64,000 nt of DNA. Source: Terriglobia bacterium. GTDB lineage: Bacteria > Acidobacteriota > Terriglobia > Bryobacterales > Bryobacteraceae. Positions 28,245-38,402 of this stretch are shown here, piece by piece (positions within the stretch are counted from its first letter, which is position 1; each line of letters starts with the position of its first letter). Made by a program: the position numbers and the translations under genes. Under the pieces are notes generated by a model that was not told where the DNA came from, did not search any database, and worked only from the letters and a program-made list of their open reading frames with translations. The stretch spans positions 111,433 through 175,432 of the forward strand of contig JAIQFN010000003.1 of assembly GCA_020073265.1 (NCBI GenBank), read 5' to 3'.

Positions 28245-31200
28245 ATGAATTTAACTGAGCTATTCATCCGGCGACCGGTCATGACGGCGCTGGTCATGAT
28301 GGGGATCCTGTTGTTCGGGATCGTGGGGTATCGAACGCTCCCGGTCAACGATCTGCCTATCATCGACTTCCCCACCCTCCAGGTGAGCGCGAGCCTGCCG
28401 GGCGCCAGTCCCGAGTCGATGGCTGCGTCGGTAGCCACTCCTTTAGAGCGCCAGTTCTCCACCGTTCCGGGCCTGGATTCGATGACTTCCTCGAGCGTCC
28501 GCGGCAGCACCAGCATCACGCTGCAGTTCGGGCTGGATCGCAATATCGACGCCGCTGGTCAGGACGTGCAAGCCGCCGTGGCAGCCGTGCTCCGAAGGCT
28601 GCCGCCCAACATGCCGGCGCCGCCGACGGTTCAAAAGGTGAACCCGGCCGACCAGCCCATCATGTTCATGTCGCTCAACTCCCAGGTGCTCTCCGGGCAG
28701 CTGGTGGACGAGTACGCGGAATCCTTCATCGCTCCGCAGATCTCGACCATTAACGGAGTGGCGCAGGTGAATGTCTTCGGCTCGACCAAGTACGCCGTTC
28801 GAGTGCAGGTGGACCCCAGCAAGCTGGCGGCGCGCGGCATCGGAATCGATGAAGTGGAACAATCCATCGCCAAGCAGAACGCCAATATTCCGACCGGCAC
28901 GCTGTGGGGGCCGCATCAGGCCTTTACCATTCAAGCCGACGGGCAGGTGATGAATGCCGCCGCCTACCGGCCCTTGATCGTGACCTATCGCAACGGATCG
29001 CCGGTGCGCCTGGAAGAACTCGGACGCGTGCTGGATGGCATTCAGAACGACAAGAGCTTCGCCTGGTTCAACACCACCCGCTCGGTGATGTTCGTGGTGC
29101 AGCGCCAGCCGGGAACCAATACCGTCGAAGTTGTCGACCGGATCAAGGCGCTGCTGCCCGAGTTCCGCAGGCAGCTTCCGCCGGCCATCAACCTGGACAC
29201 GGTCTACGACCGTTCTCAATCCATCCGCGAATCGGTGGACGACGTCAAGTTCTCGTTGAAGTTGGCGGTGGTGCTGGTGGTGCTGGTGATCTTTCTGTTC
29301 CTCAGAAACCTGTCCGCCACCATCATTCCCAGCCTGGCTCTGCCGCTCTCGGTGATCGGCACCTTCGCCGCCATGTCGCTGCTGGGTTACACCATGGACA
29401 ATCTCTCGCTCATGGCGCTCACGCTGGCGGTCGGATTCGTGGTGGACGACGCCATCGTGGTGCTGGAGAACATCGTCCGGCACATGGAAATGGGAAAGTC
29501 GCGCATGGAGGCCGCGCTCGAGGGCGGCCGGGAAATCGCTTTCACCATTCTGTCCATGACTCTTTCGCTGGCCGCCGTATTCATCCCGGTGCTGTTCATG
29601 GGTGGGATCATCGGGCGACTGTTTCACGAGTTCGCGGTTGTGATCATGGTGGCGATCCTGATTTCGGGCTTCGTCTCGCTCAGCCTCACGCCCATGCTGT
29701 GCAGCCGTTTCCTGAGGCCTCCCACGGAACGGCACAACGCGCTCTACCGCGCTTCGGAACGCGCGCTGGATGGCATGCGCGACGCCTACCGCTGGACGCT
29801 ACGCGGCGTGATTCGTCATCGCTTCGCCACGCTGCTGGTGGCGTTCGGAACTCTGGCGGCCACCGCGTATCTATACACGCTGGTACCGACGGGCTTCATT
29901 CCCAACCAGGACACCGGCCAGATATCGGGCACCACGGAACTGCCGCAGGAAGCTTCCTTCGACGCCATGGTGCACTCGCAGGAACTAGCGGCCAAGGTGG
30001 TTGCCGCGGACCCCAACGTGGACGCATTCTTTTCGGCCATCAGCGCCGGCGGCGGCGGCCCGGGCGGTGGTTCGGGCAATTCGGGCCGCTTGCAGATTCG
30101 TTTGAAGCCGCGTTCGGAACGGCGCCTCACTCCGGAACAGATCATGGAAGAGCTGCGTCCGAAATTGAGCGCGATTCCGGGCATACGGACGTACCTGCAG
30201 AATCCGCCGCTGATCCGTATCGGCGGGCAGCAGAGCCGCAGCGTTTATCAGTACACTCTGGAGGCACAGGATCTGGACGAGCTGTACCGGTCCGCCGCGG
30301 ATTTCGAGAAGCGCCTGCGCGAGGTACCGGGACTGGTGGACGTCAACAGCGACCTGCAGATCGCCAGCCCAGAGGTCGTCATGGACATCGATCGGGACCG
30401 CGCGTCGGCCTTGGGTGTGACGGCCGATCAAATCGAAAACGCGCTGTACGACGCATACGGCTCCAAGCAGGTATCCGACATCTACACGCCCACCAACGAT
30501 TACTGGGTGATGCTGGAGCTGCTGCCGCGCTATCAGATGGACCCGAGCGCGCTGCACCTGGTCTATATCCGCTCGTCCAACGGAAAGCTGGTGCCGTTGG
30601 ATGCCGTCACCAGGCCGCGCAACACGGTGGGGCCGCTTTCGGTGACGCATTTTGGACAAATGCCCTCAGTCACCATGTCGTTCAATCTGGCGCCGGGTGC
30701 ATCCTTGGGAGACGCCTCCCAACGGGTGGAGCAGGCCGCGCGCGAGACGCTTCCCGCCGACATTCGCACCACCTTCCAGGGCGTGGCCGCCGCGTTCCAG
30801 TCTTCTCTGAAGGGCATGGGGATGCTGCTGGTCTTAGCGATCCTGGTGATCTACATGGTGCTGGGAATCCTGTATGAGAGCTTCATCCATCCCATCACCA
30901 TTCTTTCTGGACTGCCTTCGGCCGGACTGGGCGCGCTGGCTACCCTGCTGCTGTTCCATGAGGAACTGAACCTGTACTCGTTTGTCGGGATCATCATGCT
31001 GATCGGCATCGTGAAGAAGAACGCCATCATGATGATCGATTTCGCGCTGGAAGCGCAGCGCTCGCAGCACATCGAGGCGTCGGACGCCATCTACGAAGCG
31101 TGCCTGGTGCGCTTCCGTCCGATCATGATGACCACCATGGCGGCCCTGATGGGCACGCTTCCCATCGCGCTCGGCCTGGGCGCCGGAGCCGAAGCTCGCC

Positions 31201-31382
31201 GGCCGCTGGGTTTGGCGGTGGTGGGCGGACTGGTAGTGTCGCAACTGCTTACGCTGTACATCACGCCGGTGGTGTACATCTACATGGAGCGAGTCAGCAA
31301 GACGCTGGCGAAGATCAGCCCACGGCGCAAGAAAGCAGTGAAGGCCAAGATCTCGGAACCCGAGGCGTTGCTTCAGGACTGA
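28245..31382 (+). CDS. RND efflux pump inner-membrane subunit (HAE1/MdtB-like)
   Basis: A 1045-aa protein with the RND layout: N-terminal FIRRPVMTALVMMGILLFG, two large periplasmic loops and 12 membrane helices. The proton-relay Asp pair is in GFVVDDAIVVLENI (helix 4). It would form a trimer exporting drugs or other small molecules. No adjacent membrane-fusion protein or TolC-type channel gene lies in this window, so partners must be encoded elsewhere. The 3' end overlaps the convergent gene by 10 bases. Confidence 0.93.
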   Translation: MNLTELFIRRPVMTALVMMGILLFGIVGYRTLPVNDLPIIDFPTLQVSASLPGASPESMAASVATPLERQFSTVPGLDSMTSSSVRGSTSITLQFGLDRNIDAAGQDVQAAVAAVLRRLPPNMPAPPTVQKVNPADQPIMFMSLNSQVLSGQLVDEYAESFIAPQISTINGVAQVNVFGSTKYAVRVQVDPSKLAARGIGIDEVEQSIAKQNANIPTGTLWGPHQAFTIQADGQVMNAAAYRPLIVTYRNGSPVRLEELGRVLDGIQNDKSFAWFNTTRSVMFVVQRQPGTNTVEVVDRIKALLPEFRRQLPPAINLDTVYDRSQSIRESVDDVKFSLKLAVVLVVLVIFLFLRNLSATIIPSLALPLSVIGTFAAMSLLGYTMDNLSLMALTLAVGFVVDDAIVVLENIVRHMEMGKSRMEAALEGGREIAFTILSMTLSLAAVFIPVLFMGGIIGRLFHEFAVVIMVAILISGFVSLSLTPMLCSRFLRPPTERHNALYRASERALDGMRDAYRWTLRGVIRHRFATLLVAFGTLAATAYLYTLVPTGFIPNQDTGQISGTTELPQEASFDAMVHSQELAAKVVAADPNVDAFFSAISAGGGGPGGGSGNSGRLQIRLKPRSERRLTPEQIMEELRPKLSAIPGIRTYLQNPPLIRIGGQQSRSVYQYTLEAQDLDELYRSAADFEKRLREVPGLVDVNSDLQIASPEVVMDIDRDRASALGVTADQIENALYDAYGSKQVSDIYTPTNDYWVMLELLPRYQMDPSALHLVYIRSSNGKLVPLDAVTRPRNTVGPLSVTHFGQMPSVTMSFNLAPGASLGDASQRVEQAARETLPADIRTTFQGVAAAFQSSLKGMGMLLVLAILVIYMVLGILYESFIHPITILSGLPSAGLGALATLLLFHEELNLYSFVGIIMLIGIVKKNAIMMIDFALEAQRSQHIEASDAIYEACLVRFRPIMMTTMAALMGTLPIALGLGAGAEARRPLGLAVVGGLVVSQLLTLYITPVVYIYMERVSKTLAKISPRRKKAVKAKISEPEALLQD

Positions 31383-32671
31383 GGCCGCGTACCGAGAGCT
31401 TTCTCCAGCGCGACTTCGAGGCTCAGCACCGGGTTGCCGGAACGCTCGAACGCGTCCAGCACGCTGGCCGGGTCGCCGTTGTTGGATGAGCGCGCACGCT
31501 CCAGCATGGATTTCGCCTGGAAGTACCACTCCACCGGGCTCTGCTGTTGGAGGCCTGAGCTGGTGACGAAATCCAGGAAGAAGCCGAGCGTTCTATCGCG
31601 TTGCGGTCCCGGCGGGATCAGTTCCACCAGCGCGATGTAGGCCAGGCATTTTTCGTTGTAGTAGTCGCCTTCGGATTTTTCCGACGATGCACTCCAGGCC
31701 GCGAGCGCACTCTGATAATCCGCCAGTTGCTGCTGCCACTCGGGCGCGGAGCGGTCGGCATCGGTGAGCAGGGTTCCCTGGGGAGCGAAGCGGAGCTTCC
31801 GTCCGTCCTCGAGTATTTGCTTCGATTCCGCGGATTGCCAGTAGCGTTCGAGCTTGGGCGTCTTGGCATCGTTCGAGCCGCGTGCCTGGACTGCGTCGTC
31901 CTTGCAGCCGTGCGTCTTGGATTCCATGCTCCGCAGCAGGGCGTCGCCTTCCGCGCTGGTCCCGAGGGCCGGATCGAATTTGAGCGACGAGAACGAGCGG
32001 TCGTCCGAGCGCAGGTTCTGGAGCATGCCGTTGAATCGGATCCAAACGGCCTCGCGCTGTTCCTTGCTCAAGCCGGCGTTCTGGATTGCCTGGGCCAGCG
32101 GCGCCACTTGTGCCGGGGAACTGACCTGCCCGACATAGTCGAGCAAGAAATTCAGGTGTTCGTCCTTGCCTCGCTCCTGCTGGTTGAACGCGCCGTTGAC
32201 CACCGCGCCGAGAGCAAAGTAGAAATCGCTCAGATCGTACACCAGTGCGTCGTCGCAGGTGAGCGGCGCCAGCAGCGGTGGTGGAATTTCCAGAAACATC
32301 TTGCGAGCCTTGGCGGGATCGATGCGCAGCATATCTTCAACGGCGCGGCTTTGGAGCGACAGGGCGTCGAGTTTCAATTCGTAGGCCTGGCTCAAGAAAC
32401 CCGAGCGCGTGTCCTGAGTCGTACCCGGCACGCCGCGCATGCGGACCGCGAATTTCGCGCCTGGCGCCAGCCGGAAAGCTTGCTCCACCAGATCGCGGCG
32501 GGCGTCGCGATCGGCGATCTTTCCCGATTCCACCAGGCGCAGCAGCGCGTCGGCTGCGAACTCAGTGGGCGCCGCATGCGATAACTCGACGATGGACTGA
32601 TACGGCTCCGGCAGTTTCGGCGTTTCGGCCGCAACGGCGCAGCAAGCGATCAGTAGAAGCGTCAGCCGCAT
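31373..32671 (-). CDS. Secreted protein of unknown function, 432 aa
   Basis: Not recognised beyond a likely Acidobacterial lineage-specific family. It has a signal peptide (MRLTLLLIACCAVAAE), then an all-helical sequence with repeated Ala/Leu/Glu helices resembling TPR-like or alpha-solenoid packing, and two isolated Cys residues (TCDDAL and HGCKDD) that could form a disulfide. The start is 4 bases from the end of tpiA upstream, so it is probably the last gene of the deoB-tpiA group. It overlaps the RND gene by 10 bases at the 3' end. Confidence 0.7.
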   Translation of the reverse strand: MRLTLLLIACCAVAAETPKLPEPYQSIVELSHAAPTEFAADALLRLVESGKIADRDARRDLVEQAFRLAPGAKFAVRMRGVPGTTQDTRSGFLSQAYELKLDALSLQSRAVEDMLRIDPAKARKMFLEIPPPLLAPLTCDDALVYDLSDFYFALGAVVNGAFNQQERGKDEHLNFLLDYVGQVSSPAQVAPLAQAIQNAGLSKEQREAVWIRFNGMLQNLRSDDRSFSSLKFDPALGTSAEGDALLRSMESKTHGCKDDAVQARGSNDAKTPKLERYWQSAESKQILEDGRKLRFAPQGTLLTDADRSAPEWQQQLADYQSALAAWSASSEKSEGDYYNEKCLAYIALVELIPPGPQRDRTLGFFLDFVTSSGLQQQSPVEWYFQAKSMLERARSSNNGDPASVLDAFERSGNPVLSLEVALEKALGTRPQS

Positions 32672-32674
32672 GGC

Positions 32675-33424
32675 TCAGAAGTTCACGATGGAGGCGAACG
32701 AGACCGGGTCCAGGCTCGCGCCGCCCACCAGCGCGCCGTCGATCTCCGGTTGCGCCATCAGCCCGCGTATGTTGTCGGGCTTCACGCTGCCGCCGTACAA
32801 AATCCGGCAGGCCGCCGCTGCGCCGGGGCCGAACAGCTTGCGCACCTGATCGCGAATGAAGCGGTGCGCGTCGGCCGCGATCTCAGGCGTCGCCACTTTG
32901 CCGGTGCCGATGGCCCACACCGGCTCGTAAGCGACGACGAGCTTGTCGAATTGCTCGGCGGTGAGGCGCGCCAGTCCGCCCTGGAACTGCGTCTCGAGTA
33001 CTTGTTCCGTTTTGCCGGACTGGCGATCGTCCAGCATTTCGCCGACACAGTAGACCGGCGTGAGGCCAACTTCGAGCGCGCCTAGGATCCTCTTGGCCGC
33101 GTTTTCATTGGTCTCGCCGAAGTACTGGCGGCGTTCGCTGTGAGCGACCAGCGCCCATCGGCAGCCGGCCGCGCGGAGCATTTGGCCGGACACTTCGCCG
33201 GTGTAGGCGCCTTCCTGCCCCCAAAATAAATTCTGTCCTCCGATCTCGATCATGGTGCCTCGAGCAGACTCCACGGCCGCCGCGAGATCCACGAAAGGCG
33301 GACAAATCACAACTTCACAATGGTTGGTGCCGGCGACCAACGGCCGGAATTTCTCGAAGAATGCAGACGTCTCGGCGGGCGTCTTGTACATCTTCCAATT
33401 GCCTGCCATGATAGGCCGACGCAT
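32675..33424 (-). CDS. tpiA: Triose-phosphate isomerase
   Basis: A 249-aa TIM-barrel enzyme interconverting dihydroxyacetone phosphate and glyceraldehyde 3-phosphate. Landmarks: AGNWKMYKT with the catalytic Lys, the electrophilic His in LVAHSERRQYFGE, the catalytic Glu in YEPVWAIGTGK and the phosphate loop YGGSVKPDN. Length is normal. It lies 21 bases after deoB on the same strand and 3 bases before the secreted unknown. Confidence 0.97.
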   Translation of the reverse strand: MRRPIMAGNWKMYKTPAETSAFFEKFRPLVAGTNHCEVVICPPFVDLAAAVESARGTMIEIGGQNLFWGQEGAYTGEVSGQMLRAAGCRWALVAHSERRQYFGETNENAAKRILGALEVGLTPVYCVGEMLDDRQSGKTEQVLETQFQGGLARLTAEQFDKLVVAYEPVWAIGTGKVATPEIAADAHRFIRDQVRKLFGPGAAAACRILYGGSVKPDNIRGLMAQPEIDGALVGGASLDPVSFASIVNF

Positions 33425-33445
33425 GATGGTGGGTTGCCTGGCGAG

Positions 33446-34624
33446 CTATGCGATCGCCGCCAGGAAACTTGCTCCTTCCGAAATTTTCGTGCCGAAATTA
33501 TTGGCCACGGTCTGGCCGATGTCGGACAGCGTGCTGCGCAGGCCCAGGTTGACGCCTTCGGACTTGCGCGGGCGGTAGGCCAGCAGCGGAACGTACTCGC
33601 GGCTGTGATCGGTGGACGGCGTGGTGGGGTCGCAGCCGTGATCCGCCGTCAGGATGACCAGATCCCGCGGGGTCAGCTTGCCGTACAGCGACGGCAGCCA
33701 GGCGTCGAATTCCTCGAGCGCCTGGGCGTAGCCTTCCACATCGTTGCGGTGGCCGTAGAGCTGATCGAAGTCCACCAGGTTGACGAACAACAAGCCGCGC
33801 TCCAGTTGATCCATCGCCTCCAGAGTCTTGGCCATGCCGTCGGCGTTGTTCCTGGACTTCTCGTGGTCTCCGATGCCGCGCCCGAGAAAAACGTCGAAGA
33901 TTTTGCCGACGCTGAAGACCGGAACCTGGTTGGCTTCAAGCTGATCGAGCAGCATGCCCTTGGGCGGAGGCACGGCATAATCCTTGCGGTTGGGTGTGCG
34001 CGTGAAGCTGCCGGGCTTGCCGATGAAGGGGCGCGCGATCACGCGGCCCACCTCGTACGGCCCGCGCAGGAGCTCGCGAGCGGTTTCGCAGATCTTGTAA
34101 AGCTCCCACAGCGGGATCACTTCTTCGTGAGCGGCCACCTGAAACACGCTGTCGGCCGAGGTGTAGACGATCGGCTGGCCGGTGCGCATGTGTTCTTCGC
34201 CCAGCTCCTTGATGATCTCGGTCCCGGAAGCGGCGCAGTTTCCGAGCGTGCCGCGCGCGATGCGGCGCTCGAACTCCTGCATGATCTCTGGAGGAAACCC
34301 GCGCGGGTAGAGCGGGAACGGCTTCGTCAGATGAATGCCGACCATCTCCCAATGTCCGGTAGTGGTGTCTTTGCCGGGCGAGGCGAGCGCGCATCGGCCG
34401 AAGGCGGCGGTCGGCTGCGGCGCGGGATCGAGGTGCGCGAGCGGCTTGATGTTGCCCAAACCGAGCCGGGCCATGTTGGGCAGGTGCAGGGTGCGCCGGC
34501 GCGCGATGTTACCCAGCGTGTCGCTGCCCACGTCGCCATAAGCGGCCGCATCCGGCATCTCGCCGATCCCGACGCTGTCGAGCACGATCCAGATCACGCG
34601 GCCGAAAGCAGGAGGATTAGTCAT
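33446..34624 (-). CDS. deoB: Phosphopentomutase
   Basis: A 392-aa alkaline-phosphatase-superfamily mutase that interconverts (deoxy)ribose 1- and 5-phosphates in nucleoside salvage. The metal site motifs [30 protein letters not shown] (catalytic Thr), [13 protein letters not shown] and [11 protein letters not shown] are all present. It sits in a same-strand run yebC-ruvC-unknown-TlpA-deoB-tpiA. Confidence 0.95.
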   Translation of the reverse strand: MTNPPAFGRVIWIVLDSVGIGEMPDAAAYGDVGSDTLGNIARRRTLHLPNMARLGLGNIKPLAHLDPAPQPTAAFGRCALASPGKDTTTGHWEMVGIHLTKPFPLYPRGFPPEIMQEFERRIARGTLGNCAASGTEIIKELGEEHMRTGQPIVYTSADSVFQVAAHEEVIPLWELYKICETARELLRGPYEVGRVIARPFIGKPGSFTRTPNRKDYAVPPPKGMLLDQLEANQVPVFSVGKIFDVFLGRGIGDHEKSRNNADGMAKTLEAMDQLERGLLFVNLVDFDQLYGHRNDVEGYAQALEEFDAWLPSLYGKLTPRDLVILTADHGCDPTTPSTDHSREYVPLLAYRPRKSEGVNLGLRSTLSDIGQTVANNFGTKISEGASFLAAIA

Positions 34625-34640
34625 GGCGTGACGGCTGCGC

Positions 34641-35939
34641 TCATTGTCTGAGGGCCGGCTGCAAGGGCGCTGGAGGAAGCGGCTTGCCCAGCGCTTCGTT
34701 GATCCGTTCGCTCAGCATGTCCACGAAGCGATCCGGAAGATAGCCGATCATCCGGCTCGCCAGTTCGCCTCGCTTGCCGAAAATGATGGTGGTGGGAATG
34801 TTGGCCACCTGCAGCAGGCTTTGCAGGCCGTCTTCGAAGTAGACCTTCTGCGTCCACTTTTGCGACTCGAGAAAAGGCCGAACCAGGGAATGATCTTCGT
34901 CGGTGTCGATGGAAAGAAACACGACGTCGACGTTGTCCTTGAACCTGGCTTTTACCTCTTCGTAGAGCGCGTGCTGGGCGCGGCAAGGACCGCACCAGGT
35001 AGCCCAAAAGTCCAGCACCGCCACTTTGCCCGCGAGCGAAGAAAGCACCAGCTTGTCGCCGTCCAGGCCGGAAAGCGTGAACAGCATGGGCTCCTTGAGC
35101 TGGGAGTTGGGATCCAGCAGCCGCAGCTCGGCGCGGCGTCCGGCGAGCAGCTTGGACGTATCGTCGTAGGTTTTCAGAATCACGTCGCCGAGGCCGCTAT
35201 CGGAACCGTTCAGCTTGCGGTACAGCTCGCTCATGCGCGCGCGATCGTTGGCGCCGCCCGGGTCAGCCGACTGCAATCCGCCGATGGTGAAGGCCTGGGC
35301 AAGGTACTGCAATGCGTCGCGGTCCTTGCCCGCGGCCGCGAGCCAGCGAGCCGCCTCGCGAGCGCCCTCCACGCTGGGGAAGATCGTGTAACTGGCTTCT
35401 GCCAGCCGGATGGCTTCTTCCTTGCGATCCAGCAGACCCTCGGCGCGCGCTTCGAGGATGCGCACGCGCGCCTGACTGCGATCGTATTCATCCTTGCGCT
35501 TGGCCACCGAGGGTCCGCTGCCCGGGACGAACTTGTCGTTCTTGTAATTGGCCTGGACCAGTTGCTCCAGGTGATGCGCGTGTTCGAGGGCGCGTTGGGC
35601 GCCGGCCGGGTCGCCCTTGCGCAGCAATGCCGTGGTGACTGGCTCGAGAAACTGCGCGTTGTCGGGCTCGCGCTCGAGGATGCGTTCTCCGAATTCGATG
35701 ACGCGCCGGTCGTCGTTCAAGTCGATGGCCGTCTTCACCAAGGCACGCTCTAGTTCGGCGCGTTGGGGAGAATCGGGAAATTGCTTCAGATGATGCTCGA
35801 TGGCGCGCGCGAATTCGACCGGGCTGTTGCCGGCCTCCCCAAGCGCGCGCTGCAGGCTCTCCTGCTCGGCCTGCGCGGGGCCGGCCTGCGCCATCAGGGT
35901 CGCGGCGGACAATGCCAGCAAGATGCCGAGCTTTTTCAT
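34641..35939 (-). CDS. TlpA-like thioredoxin-fold protein with TPR-type N-terminus
   Basis: A 432-aa exported protein. It has a signal peptide ([19 protein letters not shown]), a helical tetratricopeptide-like region (about 25-250) and a C-terminal TlpA/AhpC-type thioredoxin domain (about 280-415) with the redox motif [12 protein letters not shown]. It should reduce or isomerise disulfides in the periplasm, for example in cytochrome c maturation or protein quality control. Its start overlaps the end of the preceding gene (ATGA-type overlap), indicating translational coupling. Confidence 0.82.
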   Translation of the reverse strand: MKKLGILLALSAATLMAQAGPAQAEQESLQRALGEAGNSPVEFARAIEHHLKQFPDSPQRAELERALVKTAIDLNDDRRVIEFGERILEREPDNAQFLEPVTTALLRKGDPAGAQRALEHAHHLEQLVQANYKNDKFVPGSGPSVAKRKDEYDRSQARVRILEARAEGLLDRKEEAIRLAEASYTIFPSVEGAREAARWLAAAGKDRDALQYLAQAFTIGGLQSADPGGANDRARMSELYRKLNGSDSGLGDVILKTYDDTSKLLAGRRAELRLLDPNSQLKEPMLFTLSGLDGDKLVLSSLAGKVAVLDFWATWCGPCRAQHALYEEVKARFKDNVDVVFLSIDTDEDHSLVRPFLESQKWTQKVYFEDGLQSLLQVANIPTTIIFGKRGELASRMIGYLPDRFVDMLSERINEALGKPLPPAPLQPALRQ

Positions 35940-36568
35940 GGCTGCGTCTTGTCGGGCGGCTGTGGACCGCGGATGGCTTCGGCCAAACCGGCGGCGCGCT
36001 CGCGCGAGATGTGCAGATAGCTTTCGTTCTTCACGATGCGGTCGAGCAGCGGCAAGAACTGCTCGGGCGCTACCACGCGTCCGCGTTCCCAGGTGATCTG
36101 CAACTGCAGCAGAACGTCGTTGACGCCCAGCTTGTCGTAGTGCACGGTGCGATCGAGATTGATGAAGTGTCCCTCGGTTTCAGTGATGCGCTCGAACCAG
36201 TCCAGCAAAGTCTTGGCGCTGTCGTCCTGGGAGTAGTTGAACTGGATCTCGTGCCGCTCGTCGGCATTCACAAACGTAAAGGTCTTGACGCCCATGTTGG
36301 CGACCTTCAAACCGGCCTCGAGCGGGCGCTGAAAGTGGTCCAACTTATCGGCCAGATCAAACAACGTCTGTGTGTCGGGCGCGGACAACTGAATCCGGAT
36401 GGGATTGTCGTCCTCCTTGGCCTCCTGGTAGGTGGCCTTGCCGTCGCGCTCCACGCTGATGGCGACGTACTCCGGCACGCTGCCCTTGAAGTACTTGGAG
36501 TAGAGCAGGCGCGGAGCAGCAGAGGCCAGCCCGCAGCAGAACACGAGCGGCAGCAGCCAGCGACTCAT
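35936..36568 (-). CDS. Secreted protein of unknown function, 210 aa
   Basis: Not recognised. It has a signal peptide ending near [10 protein letters not shown], then a mixed alpha/beta sequence with no Cys, no clear catalytic motif and a Pro-rich end ([11 protein letters not shown]). It overlaps ruvC by 4 bases upstream and the TlpA-like gene by 4 bases downstream, so its expression is tied to both. The family may be limited to Acidobacteriota. Confidence 0.7.
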   Translation of the reverse strand: MSRWLLPLVFCCGLASAAPRLLYSKYFKGSVPEYVAISVERDGKATYQEAKEDDNPIRIQLSAPDTQTLFDLADKLDHFQRPLEAGLKVANMGVKTFTFVNADERHEIQFNYSQDDSAKTLLDWFERITETEGHFINLDRTVHYDKLGVNDVLLQLQITWERGRVVAPEQFLPLLDRIVKNESYLHISRERAAGLAEAIRGPQPPDKTQP

Positions 36569-37062
36569 CGCACGGCTCCGATGCGCGCGCGAAAAACGGA
36601 GTGCGTAGCGTGACAGATGGCCACGGCGATGGCATCGCAGGCATCCTCGGATTCGATTTCCTGTTCCAGCGCGAGGAGGGAATGCACCATCCGCTTCACT
36701 TGCTGCTTTTCGGCGCGGCCGTAGCCGACCACGCTGGTTTTGATTTCGAGCGGGGAATATTCGCCCACCTCCAGCCCGGCCTCCGCGATGGTGACCAGCA
36801 CGACGCCGCGCGCGTGCGACAGCTTCAGCGCGGTCTTGACGTTCTGAGCATAGAAAACTTCTTCCACCGCGGCCGCATCGGGCTGGTGTGCCGCAATCAC
36901 CTGCCGCAATCCCTTGGCGATATCGAGTAATCGCGTCTGCAGCGCCAGCCTGGCACTGGTGTGGATCGAGCCGGCCGCGACCATCCGGTGACTCCTGCCG
37001 TCGCTTTCGATCAAACCGTAGCCGGTGTGCTCGGTGCCGCAGTCAATGCCCAGAATGCGCAT
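36565..37062 (-). CDS. ruvC: Holliday-junction resolvase RuvC
   Basis: A 165-aa RuvC with acidic catalytic residues in [13 protein letters not shown] (Asp7), [11 protein letters not shown] (Glu) and the C-terminal [10 protein letters not shown] (two Asp). It cuts Holliday junctions with RuvAB. Here it is about 7 kb from ruvAB and directly follows yebC, a common pairing. Confidence 0.95.
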   Translation of the reverse strand: MRILGIDCGTEHTGYGLIESDGRSHRMVAAGSIHTSARLALQTRLLDIAKGLRQVIAAHQPDAAAVEEVFYAQNVKTALKLSHARGVVLVTIAEAGLEVGEYSPLEIKTSVVGYGRAEKQQVKRMVHSLLALEQEIESEDACDAIAVAICHATHSVFRARIGAVR

Positions 37063-37068
37063 CGGGAA

Positions 37069-37812
37069 CTAAACCATCGCCTCGAGTTCCTTCTCGTCGA
37101 CGTCGAAGTTGGAATACACGTTCTGGACGTCGTCGTGCTCCTCCAGCGCCTCGCTCAAGCGCAGCATGGCTTGCGCGTTCTTGCCTTCGAGCTTCATGAG
37201 GTTTTTGGGGAGCATGCCGATTTCAGCCGACAGCGTGGGGATGCCGGCGGCATGAATGGCATTGAGGACCGCGTCGTGCGCTTCCGGGCCCGAGATGACC
37301 TCCCACTGGTCGCCGGCATCGCGCAGATCCTCGGCGCCGGCGTCCAGCACGATGGTCATGAGCTGGTCTTCGCCGGCCTTGTCCTTGTCAACCAGGATGT
37401 TGCTCTTGCGTTCAAACATCCAAGCCACGCTGCCGAGTTCGCCGAGGTTGCCGCCGTTCTTCGAGAACACGTGCCGGATCTCGCTGACGGTGCGATTGCG
37501 ATTATCGGTGGCTACCGCGACCAAGACCGCGGCGCCGCCCGGCCCGTAGCCCTCGAACATGATTTCGTCGATCTGCCCGCCTTCCAACTCGCCGGTGCCG
37601 CGCATGATGGCGCGCTTGATGTTGTCCTGCGGCATGCTGACGGCTTTGGCGGCTAATACGGCCGTACGCAGCCTGGGATTGGCGTCCGGATCGCCGCCGG
37701 ACCGGGCGGCAATCATGATCTCCTTGATGATGCGGGTGAACGCTTTCCCGCGCTTGGCGTCCAGAGCGGCCTTTTTGTGCTTGATGGTCGCCCATTTTGA
37801 ATGTCCTGACAT
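37069..37812 (-). CDS. yebC: YebC/PmpR-family protein
   Basis: A 247-aa YebC-family protein with the diagnostic start MSGHSKWATIKHKKAALDAK and the segment NIKRAIMRGTGELEG. Members act as transcription regulators or relieve ribosome stalling. ruvC follows after 6 bases in the same direction. Confidence 0.95.
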   Translation of the reverse strand: MSGHSKWATIKHKKAALDAKRGKAFTRIIKEIMIAARSGGDPDANPRLRTAVLAAKAVSMPQDNIKRAIMRGTGELEGGQIDEIMFEGYGPGGAAVLVAVATDNRNRTVSEIRHVFSKNGGNLGELGSVAWMFERKSNILVDKDKAGEDQLMTIVLDAGAEDLRDAGDQWEVISGPEAHDAVLNAIHAAGIPTLSAEIGMLPKNLMKLEGKNAQAMLRLSEALEEHDDVQNVYSNFDVDEKELEAMV

Positions 37813-38087
37813 GGTAAAACCTCTGGCTCGAGCGCCCTCGATGGATTTTTTGCGAGCCTAACAATCTAGGATAACAGGCAGCGGCAGCCGGAGCTAGCGT
37901 GAAGCCGGCGGCTATGCAACCGTTGCCCACTTCACGCTGTGCTGCTCGAATATCGGTCAGAGAAATTTTTTTGAGTGATTCCCTTGACGCGCGCATGAGT
38001 TTGGCGGTATAAATCTTTTTCCCCCAGTTGATGTCATGCTCATCATCCGGGTCGATGATCGAGCGTGCGGAAGGATTGTCCGAAACA
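37813..38087. other. Intergenic stretch between yebC and the HisKA-only gene
   Basis: The 275 bases hold the divergent control region for yebC and the HisKA-only gene. No convincing gene was found. A minus-strand frame starting near 38104 gives about 60 plausible residues but then runs through yebC in the wrong frame, so it was not called. Confidence 0.5.
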
Positions 38088-38387
38088 ATGTCTGCTGCTG
38101 CCACCGCGATACGAGTCGAAACACCTGCCTACTTTGAGGCGCCCAACCTGGAGCCAGCCGCGAAAGAAGCGATCGGGGAACTGGTTCACGAGTTGCGCCA
38201 GCCGCTCAGTTCCATTGAAGCCATCGCCTACTTCCTGGAGATGACCCTGCCAGCCGAACAATTGCAAGCCCGGCACTACATGCGACGGCTTCAACAACTG
38301 GTGGGCAGCGCCGAACTGATCCTGGAGCGCACGGTTTCGACGGTGCGAAAGCCGCCCGCCTCCGCCTCCAACGTGGGAAGCGCGTAG
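38088..38387 (+). CDS. Stand-alone histidine-kinase dimerisation/phosphoacceptor (HisKA) domain protein
   Basis: A 99-aa protein with an intact H-box, IGELVHELRQPLSSIEA, followed by the second helix of a HisKA hairpin (HYMRRLQQLVGSAELI). There is no ATP-binding domain and the frame stops cleanly after a short basic tail. The ATG at 38088 follows weak upstream sequence; an alternative start at 38028 is less likely. It could be a free phosphotransfer or decoy domain, or a remnant of a full kinase. Confidence 0.65.
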   Translation: MSAAATAIRVETPAYFEAPNLEPAAKEAIGELVHELRQPLSSIEAIAYFLEMTLPAEQLQARHYMRRLQQLVGSAELILERTVSTVRKPPASASNVGSA

Positions 38388-38402
38388 CAGCACCCGAAGG
38401 CC

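Noticed and set aside
37820..38104. Minus-strand frame with about 60 plausible residues (INWGKKIYTAKLMRASRESL)
   Set aside because: The frame continues through yebC out of phase and overlaps the HisKA-only start; no ribosome site or stop supports a small gene.
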